This document shows, one piece after another, positions 7,273-15,000 of a stretch of DNA of 22,201 nt. Numbering within the stretch: the first letter of the stretch is position 1; each line of letters begins with the position of its first letter. The notes beneath the pieces were generated by a model. That model was not told where the DNA came from, ran no database searches, and was given only the letters and a program-made list of their open reading frames with translations. The position numbers were made by a program, and so were the translations under genes. The DNA comes from Planctomycetota bacterium. GTDB lineage: Bacteria; Planctomycetota; Phycisphaerae; FEN-1346. Location: the NCBI GenBank assembly GCA_026386995.1, contig JAPLMO010000107.1, positions 1 to 22,201 on the forward strand, given 5' to 3'.

Positions 7273-7985
7273 AGCGGTCTCCCGTGTTGCCTCCAGGGCG
7301 CGGGCTGTCCCTGGGCGTCCAAACGGCGATCATAGCCGAGTTCCTTCAGCCTCGCGGCCACGTAGTCCTCGAAGCGCTGGACCTCCCTGGCATCGCGCAG
7401 GCGCTCGTCCTTGCCGTTCATGTCGCCTGTGTTTCGGGAGTCGTCGGCAAGCCGCGCGGACGTGCTTTGGTAGTTGTCGATGATATACAAGTAGTAGATC
7501 TCGACAGCCGGGTCCGCTTTGAACATACGGATGATGTCGGGCGGGCCTGTCCCGTTGAACCTGTAGAACCCGGTCCATTCATGCCAGTACCCACAGACCG
7601 GTACGTAGCCGGGAACCAGCGGACACACAGTCGTGCGGGTTGGATTACTCCAGGTTATCTGTATATAGACAGGGGGCAGGGAGCAGGCCCCCTCTGCCCG
7701 CACAGCGACCTTGGACGGGACTACCGCCTGGCCGTCCTTGATCTCGTAGCACCCGTACATGTCGCGGGGCATTGGAAAGACTTCGTACTCGGAAAGCAAG
7801 AACAGGAGGCCGTCGCCCACCGGCTTGCCGTCCTCGTCCAGCACGCGGTACGTGTGGCCGTAACCCGTTGCATTGCAGGGTATCGTGGGCAGGAGAACAA
7901 TGCACCCGCCTGACGAGATGGCGAGGGATGCGAGGAGCGGCACCGCGAACCAAGGCGTCCACCGTGAATGGAATGCGCGATCCAT
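7269..7985 (-). CDS. Putative lipoprotein, unknown function
   Basis: 238 residues from ATG 7985. The frame is open to an ATG at 8009, but 7985 is preferred because a GGGGA site lies 8 bases upstream and the -10 element of the likely promoter (8015-8043) abuts 8009. The signal sequence ends in GGC (about Cys28), a weak lipobox. A region beginning 'YRVLDEDGKPVGDGLLFLLSE' (about 45-70) looks like a small beta-sandwich (carboxypeptidase-regulatory/transthyretin-like) fold; the rest is not recognised. The C-terminal 70 residues are charged and helical. Its stop overlaps the ankyrin gene start, so the two form a coupled pair. Confidence 0.7.
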   Translation of the reverse strand: MDRAFHSRWTPWFAVPLLASLAISSGGCIVLLPTIPCNATGYGHTYRVLDEDGKPVGDGLLFLLSEYEVFPMPRDMYGCYEIKDGQAVVPSKVAVRAEGACSLPPVYIQITWSNPTRTTVCPLVPGYVPVCGYWHEWTGFYRFNGTGPPDIIRMFKADPAVEIYYLYIIDNYQSTSARLADDSRNTGDMNGKDERLRDAREVQRFEDYVAARLKELGYDRRLDAQGQPAPWRQHGRPL

Positions 7986-8014
7986 GCAAACGGTCCCCGC
8001 GTGCGACAAGCGTC

Positions 8015-8043
8015 ATTCTACGGGACCGCCAAGGGAACCACAA
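8015..8043 (-). promoter_or_regulatory. Promoter for the minus-strand lipoprotein pair
   Basis: On the minus strand TTGTGG (8043-8038), a 17-bp spacer and TAGAAT (8020-8015) give a good sigma-70 match, with transcription expected near 8008 and the ATG at 7985. Confidence 0.45.
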
Positions 8044-8070
8044 GGTCCCCTGGCATTTGCGCATTCGCTA

Positions 8071-8099
8071 TTGCCCGCCCAGGCCACATGGCCTATGAT
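8071..8099 (+). promoter_or_regulatory. Promoter for the second oxidoreductase gene
   Basis: TTGCCC (8071-8076), 17 bp and TATGAT (8094-8099). It is divergent from, and close to, the minus-strand promoter at 8015-8043, and leaves a leader of about 100 bases before ATG 8208. Confidence 0.45.
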
Positions 8100-8207
8100 G
8101 CAGAGGTTCTCCGGAGTACGATCCTACACGAACAGCCCACGGCGGTCGCGGGCAGAGTCATCCGGAAGATCCAGGATAGAATCACCCGACGAATCAGGAG
8201 TTGTCAT

Positions 8208-9407
8208 ATGAGCGACTGGAACCATCTGCCACGCCGCGAATTCCTGAAACAATTGTCCGCCACGGGGGCGGCGGTTGCGGCAGCAGGGATCGCCGTCCAG
8301 CCCGCCGTCGCGAAAGATGACACGCCGGCCGGCCGGCAGCGAAAGATCCGTGTCGGGGTGATCGGCTGCGGAAACGTTTCCGGCGCCTACCTGCCGAACC
8401 TGTTGGGCAGCCCCTTCGTGGAAGTGGTCAGCGTTTGCGACATCATTCCCGAGCGTGCCGAGGCGGCGGCAAAGAAATACAAGGTGCCGAACTTCTATCC
8501 GCACATCGACAAGATGTTGGCCGGCGCGGACTTCGATCTGCTGGTCAACCTGACCTCCATGCCCGCGCATTTCCCGTTGAACAAGGCGGCGTTGCAGGCC
8601 GGCAAGCACGTCTGGACGGAGAAACCGATGGCTTCATCCGTCGGCGACGGAAAAGAACTCCTCGCGCTGGCGAAGCAGCGGAGCCTGGGGTTTGGGGGAG
8701 CGCCCACTTGTGTGACCAGCCCGCAGTTCCGTTTCATGGCCGAGACCTTGGCCGGCGGCAAACTCGGCCGGGTGTGTGCCGCGCATGCCTCCTACGGACA
8801 CCTCGGACCTACCTGGTCGGCATGGTTCTTCCAAAAAGGGGGTGGATGCCTTTACGATCTCGGCGTGTACAACATCACGACGCTGACAGGCCTGCTCGGG
8901 CCGGCCAAGGAAGTCGTCGGCCTGTCGGCCACCGCGATTCCCGTCCGCCACGCCGAAGGAAGGCAGGTCAAGGCCGAGGCGGACGACAACACGATGCTCC
9001 TGATCGATCACGGTAATGCCGTCTTCTCGCACATCCAAACCGGCTTCGTCTACTTCACCGCGTTGGACCACCGCAGCACCGAGCGGACACATCACACGAT
9101 GGATATAATGGGCACGGAAGGGAGCATGCACCTGCGCGGCTACGATTGGGGCCCGCACGGCGTCGACATGGGCACCCGCAAGAACCCGGAGGTGCAGACG
9201 TTCTGCGCCGAACCGGGCAGTTATAAGTGGGAGTATGGCGCATCGTACGTCGCCGAGTGCCTGGCCACGGGCAAGAAATCGCTGATGACCGCCGAACATG
9301 CACTGCACGTGCTGGAAATCATGAACGCCTGCCACGAGTCGCAGCAGACCGGCCGGCGCATCAAGATTGATTCGAGTTTTTCGTGGCCGATCATTCAGGG
9401 CGGTTAG
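8208..9407 (+). CDS. Tat-signal Gfo/Idh/MocA family oxidoreductase (second)
   Basis: 399 residues. The frame is open from 7968, but ATG 8208 has a CAGGAG site 7 bases upstream and starts the Tat signal (PRREFLK, twin Arg at 9-10, hydrophobic to about 35). Rossmann motif VGVIGCGNVSG (49-59), VCDI strand end near 77-80, and EKP at 138-140. In the substrate domain GGGCLYDLGVYN marks the usual family turn. The protein diverges clearly from the first oxidoreductase (positions 4088-5401), so it is a separate subfamily, not a recent duplicate. It is expected to be periplasmic and to oxidise or reduce a sugar or cyclitol; the substrate is unknown. No DUF1080 gene follows it. Confidence 0.9.
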   Translation: MSDWNHLPRREFLKQLSATGAAVAAAGIAVQPAVAKDDTPAGRQRKIRVGVIGCGNVSGAYLPNLLGSPFVEVVSVCDIIPERAEAAAKKYKVPNFYPHIDKMLAGADFDLLVNLTSMPAHFPLNKAALQAGKHVWTEKPMASSVGDGKELLALAKQRSLGFGGAPTCVTSPQFRFMAETLAGGKLGRVCAAHASYGHLGPTWSAWFFQKGGGCLYDLGVYNITTLTGLLGPAKEVVGLSATAIPVRHAEGRQVKAEADDNTMLLIDHGNAVFSHIQTGFVYFTALDHRSTERTHHTMDIMGTEGSMHLRGYDWGPHGVDMGTRKNPEVQTFCAEPGSYKWEYGASYVAECLATGKKSLMTAEHALHVLEIMNACHESQQTGRRIKIDSSFSWPIIQGG

Positions 9408-9832
9408 GAACTGTGCCATAGCGAGGGTTCTGACGCTGTTCCGCTGATACCCGTCACCCTGCAGGCCCCGGACGGAGGGTTCGGGACGCACACCTGCTGC
9501 GCCCCGGGTACCTTCTGTTGGCCACGGTGTCTGTCTGACCGCGCCGGACGGCTCCGTTCGAGACTTCTAGCGGGGGGCCTCGGGCAAGTTGCTTCTTCGC
9601 GCTACTTCGTCTTCGCCAGACTCCCCAACCGCAACCGTCTTAATGGTCATGGCACGCCTCTCGGCCTTGAGCGTCCGCCTCTTCCATCCCCCGCTCATAC
9701 TCCTCGTAGCACAGATCGTAGCCCGGATTTCCCGGATAGAAGGCAAGTTCTTCTCCTGCGCTCTCGGGTTCAAGCCCCCCTCCGTCGCGTTCAGATGACG
9801 CAGGCCGCTGCCGAAATCACAGGAACCACAAG
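9408..9832. other. 425-bp non-genic stretch with a possible coding remnant
   Basis: No intact gene is visible. On the minus strand, from about 9795 to the TAA at 9640-9642, one frame reads as plausible protein (for example ELAFYPGNPGYDLCYEEYER followed by GMEEADAQG). It lacks a start and any family I recognise. It may be a decayed 3' end. 9408-9639 shows nothing I can name. Confidence 0.3.
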
Positions 9833-10186
9833 GGCACCGCCGGCGTCGTCGCGGCCCTGGCGGCCGCGCGGCAGGGAGCCAAGACCGCCCTCATCGAGGT
9901 CAAAGGCTACCCCGGCGGCACGGTCACCGAGGGCGGCACCGCCCTGCACTCGTTCTACAATCTCTGGAAGGCGTTTCCCGGCGTCGAGAAGCGGCAAGTC
10001 GTCCGCGGCCTGCCGCAGCAAATCATCGACCGCCTCGCGGCCCTCGGCGGCACGTCGGGCCACGCCGAGATGACCAAGGGCTACGACTACGACAGCGTCT
10101 GCACGGCCATCGACGTGGAACTCTACAAACTCGTCACGTTCGAGATGCTGGTCGAGGCCGGCGTCTTCGTCGCCGCCAGCACGTGA
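9833..10186 (+). pseudogene. Fragment of an FAD-dependent oxidoreductase
   Basis: A 117-codon open frame begins inside the dinucleotide-binding motif (GTAGVVAALAAARQGAKTAL), continues with the acidic strand end (IE) and GGTVTEGG, and includes 'IIDRLAALGG' and 'DVELYKLVTFEMLVEAGV'. This is the N-terminal region of the FAD_oxidored (PF12831) type, whose members run to more than 400 residues. The first glycines and start codon are missing, and the frame ends at TGA 10184-10186, where homology stops. It is a fragment without start or most of its body, so it cannot make a working enzyme. Confidence 0.75.
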
Positions 10187-10371
10187 TGTCCGTGCGGGAC
10201 CACTTGCGCCCCCGGATACCCCTTGGCCAGTTCGCAAATCTTGAGCCACTCGCCGATTCCACCGCACCACTCCGGGTCCGACTGCACGAATCTGACGATC
10301 CCGCGATCCAGAAACGGCTTGATGTTCCATCGTGTGTACCAGTGCTCGCCGGCGGCTACCTGGCCTACGCG
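10174..10371 (-). pseudogene. Fragment of an enolase-superfamily (mandelate racemase-type) gene
   Basis: Minus-strand translation from 10371 gives AAGEHWYTRWNIKPFLDRGI, then VRFVQSDPEWCGGIGEWLKI, then ELAKGYPGAQVVPHGHHVLA. This matches the C-terminal barrel region of mandelate racemase/muconate lactonizing enzymes: the 'GEH' strand, the 'Q.D..WCGG..E' segment and the 'VPHG' loop with its His. Neither a start nor the rest of the barrel is present. It meets the FAD-oxidoreductase fragment tail to tail inside the sequence gccgccagcacgtg (10172-10185), which both frames share, as expected of a microhomology junction. Confidence 0.75.
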
Positions 10372-10507
10372 TACCTCTGGGTGAAGTAAAACCCGGACTT
10401 CGCGGCCGGGGCTTATAGCCTTTAGTAGCGAAATGTATCGCGTTCACTTTAGTATATACCGGAGGGCGAAATCGGGCGCTTTTTACGCCGCGCGAGGCCC
10501 AAAACCC

Positions 10508-10527
10508 CCTTGGCGCTAGCGCCAAGG
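10508..10527. repeat. 20-bp perfect palindrome
   Basis: ccttggcgct and its exact reverse complement abut, followed by ccgttttt. It may act as a terminator or be a protein-binding site. It lies in the 440-bp gene-free stretch between the fragments and the transposase. Confidence 0.6.
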
Positions 10528-10638
10528 CCGTTTTTGCGTCGTTTGGTAAGATGGGCAAGGCGCTTTTTTACCGGTTTTTGACACTTCACACGCGCTTTTG
10601 ATCGGAACTTGACACCGTTTTGCACCCCGCGAGCGGTT

Positions 10639-10666
10639 TTGACCACGTCCGATTATATACTATACT
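10639..10666 (+). promoter_or_regulatory. Promoter upstream of the RAYT hairpin
   Basis: TTGACC (10639-10644), a 16-bp spacer and TATACT (10661-10666) lie within an AT-rich run. A transcript would start near 10673 and meet the terminator-like hairpin ending at 10796, giving an RNA of about 120 bases with no obvious ORF. This could be a small RNA or a decoy leader. Confidence 0.45.
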
Positions 10667-10724
10667 ATATACGACTGGAGTGGTCGTGATTCCCCGCCGC
10701 CCCTTCCGGCGCCCCCAAAACAAT

Positions 10725-10796
10725 CAGGGACAGCGCCAGTCGGCTTCGCCGGGGCGGGGCGGCGGTCCGGGCGGTCTGGCGCTGTCCCTGTTTTTT
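10725..10796 (+). terminator. Long hairpin with T-tract before RAYT
   Basis: Perfect 15-bp arms (cagggacagcgccag, 10725-10739, with 10776-10790) enclose a GC-rich loop that has its own small hairpin (10741-10751). Six Ts follow (10791-10796). It works on paper as an intrinsic terminator and also looks like the REP-type end of the adjacent transposase element. Confidence 0.7.
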
Positions 10797-10798
10797 AG

Positions 10799-10827
10799 TT
10801 GACTCGACCCCCTATAGGTGGTATACT
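10799..10827 (+). promoter_or_regulatory. Promoter of the RAYT gene
   Basis: TTGACT (10799-10804), exactly 17 bp and TATACT (10822-10827). The expected transcription start, about 7 bases further on, coincides with the ATG at 10834, and there is no ribosome site, so the message is probably leaderless. Confidence 0.6.
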
Positions 10828-10833
10828 CCTATC

Positions 10834-11433
10834 ATGCCACGCACGGCAAGGCTGGTTATCCCGGGACTGCCGCACCATGTCGTCCTTCGGGCCAGGCGCG
10901 GGAAGGCCCTGTTCTTCGACGACCAGGACCGCCGCCGGTTCCTGGACCTTCTGACCGGCTACGCCGCAAGCCATCGCCTCCAGATCCGGGCCTGGTGCCT
11001 GATGCCCGACCACGTGCACCTCGTGGCCGTGCCGAAGGAGGCCGGGGCGCTGGCGGCCGCGCTGATGCCCCTTCAGAGCCACTACTCCGGGCACATCCAC
11101 CGGACGCACAAGAATCGCGGGAATTCGGAATTCGCGGCCGACCAAGGAAAGGGCAATGAGAAAATCGGTGTTGTGTCCCCCGAATTTCCGACCGCCCCAT
11201 CGCCGATGGACACCAGCGCCCGGGCCGCCCACTCGCTCAGATCATCGTCGGTCAGAAGTTTGCCGATCGCCGCGGTGGCCTCCTTGCCGCCGGCGGTCTG
11301 CAACTCCTGGAGTAGGAACGCCTGCACGCCACTGCCGCCCCCGCCACGCACCCCGGCCCCCACTGCCGGCCTCCGGCCGCCCCTTGCATTCGTTGTCATG
11401 GTGTGGTGCAATTGGCGGGCCGAACAGGATTGA
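10834..11433 (+). pseudogene. Truncated REP-associated (IS200-like, Y1) transposase
   Basis: The first 95 residues (to about 11119) match the RAYT/transposase IS200-like family: 'RTARLVIPGLPHHVVLRARR', 'FFDDQDRRRFLDLL', and the HUH metal-binding motif in MPDHVHLV. After HRTHKNRGN the family normally continues with 'LW(E/Q)gRy...', where the nucleophilic Tyr lies. Here the frame instead runs into unrelated Pro/Ala/Arg-rich sequence up to 11433. The catalytic Tyr region is therefore absent and the protein should not cut DNA. Such enzymes move or amplify REP hairpins, which ties it to the hairpins in this window. Confidence 0.8.
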
Positions 11434-11452
11434 TTGTGTCCCCCGAATTCCC
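11119..11452. mobile_element. Segment bounded by short inverted repeats, inserted in RAYT
   Basis: gggaattcgg (11119-11128) and its inverse ccgaattccc (11443-11452) bracket 334 bp that begin where RAYT homology ends. The motif ttgtgtcccccgaatt appears at 11171-11186 and tgtgtcccccgaatt again at 11436-11450, with further shorter ccgaatt copies at 11456-11462 and 11486-11492. This suggests an inserted or rearranged repeat-type element, but no target duplication was identified. Confidence 0.4.
11190..11324 (-). pseudogene. HEAT-repeat protein fragment
   Basis: Minus-strand residues QAFLLQELQTAGGKEATAAI, GKLLTDDDLSEWAARALVSI and GDGAV match the planctomycete HEAT-repeat pattern 'LLxxLxxxGGKEAvpaLgkLLtDedLsxxARyALexIpdpav'. 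About 45 residues are kept; the flanks in the same frame are unrelated. It lies inside the 334-bp segment that interrupts RAYT. Confidence 0.65.
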
Positions 11453-11467
11453 CCCCGAATTCCGTCC

Positions 11468-11815
11468 TTAATTAGTATTGGGTTCCCCGAATTGCCAATC
11501 CTGTTGGGCGCGCCGCGTACCCCCAGTGCTGTTGCTTGCCCAGGTGGTTATCACCCGGCAGTTCTGGTTCAGCACTACCTTGGCGTTCTGGCCAACGTAA
11601 AGGGTCCGCCCGCCGGATTGTTGGATCACCTCGACGGGACTTTTCACAGCATCCAAAATCGCACGCGGCGCAACTCCGACGCCGCCGTCCCGACCGATGG
11701 CTTGATTAAGCCCGTGGCGGGTGTACCCGGTCAACTTCCCGTCCGCGACACTCCTGACAACCCCCTGTGCTTCGCCAGACGCATACCAGCCATTTGATTT
11801 TTTTCTTTCGGGCAT
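11468..11815 (-). CDS. Orphan polymorphic-toxin-like domain
   Basis: 115 residues from ATG 11815, chosen because AAGGAA lies 7-8 bases upstream; an in-frame ATG at 11845 lacks a ribosome site. The core 'GYTRHGLNQAIGRDGGVGV', 'PRAILDAVKSPVEVIQQSGG', 'RTLYVGQNAKVVLN' and 'CRVITTWASNS' resembles the small C-terminal toxin modules found at the ends of RHS and filamentous-haemagglutinin proteins, with a conserved His near the start and a final beta hairpin ending in TTW. There is no signal peptide or carrier protein. The last residues (after NSTGGTR) look extra, perhaps a lost stop. No immunity gene is obvious on either side. Local base composition is more AT-rich than the neighbourhood. Assignment is from remembered family pattern. 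Confidence 0.5.
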   Translation of the reverse strand: MPERKKSNGWYASGEAQGVVRSVADGKLTGYTRHGLNQAIGRDGGVGVAPRAILDAVKSPVEVIQQSGGRTLYVGQNAKVVLNQNCRVITTWASNSTGGTRRAQQDWQFGEPNTN

Positions 11816-12072
11816 TGGAAATTCCTTTCCGATGCCCAAAAACAAAAAGCTTCAGAACTTTCAGGTGGCCGCACAAGATTTTCTGCTGTGCAGAAAAGGG
11901 CTGTAACCTGGTGTGGTTTGGCCACTTACGTGGAATCAGGGGAATTGGGGATGTTAAGAAGGAAGGTTTTGCAGATTACCCGATTTGCCTATTACGCCTG
12001 ACTTAACAAGGCGTCCTTCGCTGCACAAAGGCACCTGTTTTGGGTTTCTGTCGAGCCGTCGATATGGAACAA

Positions 12073-15000
12073 CTACCTTTTCCCCGTTGCCTTGGAAGGG
12101 GACCGACCTGCAACAGCAAAAACCACGCGGAAGCCGCAATCCCCAGCAGTCTCGTTCCAGAAGTTTCTCAATGCAGAGCGCGCGCCATTTGGTGACATGT
12201 ACCAACTGCCGCCACGCAGCACATGGGCGGAACCGGAGTCTGGCCCTTGCGGATTTTCCAGTGGCGAATTGGTGTAGTAACCCTTGCCGTACCAATCCAT
12301 ACACCACTCCGCAACATTCCCGTGCATATCGTAGAGGCCCCAAGGATTAGGCTTCTTCTCCCCGACGGGGTGAGGCATGCGGCCGGAATTCCTGTTGGTC
12401 CAAGCGTAGTCATCCAGTGAGGCGCCATCATCGCCGAAACTGTATGCAGTTGAGGTTCCAGCTCTACATGCGTATTCCCATTCGGCCTCGGTAGGCAGAC
12501 GGTATTCGTGACCGGCTTTCCTCTCATTTGGCAGGCCGGAAAGCATCTGACAGAACTTCTGGGCGTCACGCCACGTAACATTCTCTACTGGCAAGCGTGC
12601 CGTATCCCTGCCTGCCACCCTCGACTTTGCCCAGGAGGGACCTGTCGCACAAAATTGGCTCGGGTTGTTAACCATGACCATTTGGTACTCCATTTGAGTT
12701 ACATGATAAACGCCCATGTAAAATGCATTGGTGATCCTAACACGATGCCGTGGTCCTTCAGTAGGAATCCGTTCCTGATACCACGAGAGTGGGTCAACCG
12801 TCTCCTTCGCCGCCGCCTTCTCCTTTGCCTCTCTTAGATACTGGGCAACTTCGGCATCGCTGGACCCCATATGGAACTCTCCCGGACGGATGAGGATGAA
12901 CTTCATCCCGATGGAGTTGGTCAGCGCGTTAGGCCCTGCGGATGAGACCGGCACCACTGCGGTTGGCGCAGACTCTACCACTACCCGAAACCCGAGGACG
13001 TTGCGGCGGGTATCGGGGGTGATCCCGCGGCGTACACCGGAGCGGCAGTGCTTAGGAGCGCTGCCCCACGAGCCGCCACGCAACACACGGTACTGACCAG
13101 AATCCGGCCCTGTCGGGTCCGTCACCGCGCCGCCCGGGTAGTCCGCGTACCGGTCCCCGCACCACTCCCACACGTTCCCGTGCATGTCATACAGGCCCCA
13201 TTCGTTCGGCCGAAACTGGCCCACGGGCGCTGTGAAGACGAATCCATCTTCCCAGTTGAAACCCGTCCAGGCCGGAAACTGCCGTTTGGCCGTCTGGTCC
13301 ACCGCGTTGCACCAGCCTTTGCCCGCATCGGGGTTATCCCCCCACTGGGACGCCGTCCGTGTCCCTGCCCGACACGCATACTCCCACTCGGCCTCCGTCG
13401 GCAGCCGCACGACACGGCCTGTCTTTCGGCTCAGCCACTGGCAGAATTCCGTTGCATCGTTCCAGCTGACGCAGATGACCGGGTGCGCGTCCGTCTGGGC
13501 GAAACCCGGATTCCGCCAACTGGCGCCGTTCACCTTAATGAATGTCTTGCCGTCCCAGGCGTAGGCCCAGCCTTCCTTCTCGGCTTCGGTCTGATAGCCG
13601 GTGTCCTTTACAAAGGCCGCGAACTGCCCTCGCGTGACTTCGTACACCCCCATGTAGAATAGCTTTGAGATGGCCACCTCGTGCTGGGTCTCATCCGCAT
13701 CCCGGTTCGCCTCTCCGGCCGGCGTGCCCATGACGAACTTTCCCGCCGGGACAAGCGTCAGGACCAAGGTTACCCCGCCGCCGATGTCGAGGCTCAGTTC
13801 CTTGCCCTTCGCAGCAGAAGGAGACACCACAACTGCTGCCGGAACAGTTGCAGGGGCCTCCTTCCTGGGCGGCGAGGCAGGAGCCGGCGCCTCCGGCAAG
13901 ATCTTCGTTATAGTGCCGGTGACCGTACCAGCGTTATCGCTTCCGCTTGGATCGTAAGGATTCCCGTCATTTATCATCAGAATCATCCACCCATCGTCAA
14001 GGATGTGGATCGTAGTGTCCTGGATAAACACTACGACTTGCATCACTACGTTGGCGCACCACTGGTTCCAAGCCCCTTGTACTGTAGCAGGTTGCGGGGG
14101 ACTGGTCCGCCCAACAACAACTTTCATCCCACGTTCGCTAGGCCCGCCGTCAAGATGCAAGCCTGAAGGACGGCGGATTGTCCACGTGTCGTTAGGGCCG
14201 GTGTTAAAGTTAATCCGATATTTCTCCCCGGCACGGACCCGCCCGACGATGAATGGCGTGTTCCCCGCCGCCGTAACGGCAAACGGCCTGGTGAGTGAGT
14301 CTGCTTGACTTGCGGGCCTTGTTGAGGGCGGGGCCTGCACCAAGACGGTTGACGCGGACTCCACGGCCACGCGGAACCCGCTGCCTGTGTGCCCGTTGTC
14401 GGGCCTGTTGTAACTGCGACAGGCCGAACGCAGGATTCTTGGGTGGCAGTGGAACGCGCCCCCGCGCTGAATACGGTAAAATGGAGAAGTCGGCCCAGTC
14501 GGGTTCGTCGCCGAGCCGGAATCATATGGCCCGTACCAGTCCGCGCACCACTCCCAGACGTTTCCGTGCATGTCATACAGACCCCACGCATTGGGCTTCT
14601 TCAGGCCGACAGGGTGCGTTTGGTCCCCACTGTTGCCGATGTACCAGGCATAGTCGCCCAAGGCGCTGTCGTCACCGCCGAATGAGAATGCCGTTGCCGT
14701 GCCAGCGCGGCAGGCATATTCCCATTCGGCCTCGGTGGGAAGACGGGCCTTGCGGCCGGTCTTCTCCGACACCTTGCGGCAGAACTCCGTTGCATCGGCA
14801 TACGAAACCATCTCGACCGGGTTCTTCGGGCCTTTGAAGCTGCTCGGGTTCCGGCCCATGACAGCCTGGTACTGTTCTTGTGTGACCGCGGTGATGGCCA
14901 TGTAGAAGCCCGTGGTCAGCGTAACAAAGTGCGCCGGGACCTCATCAAGGAAGCGGTCCTTGTCATAATCCGGCGATCCCATGGTGAACGTGCCCGGCGG

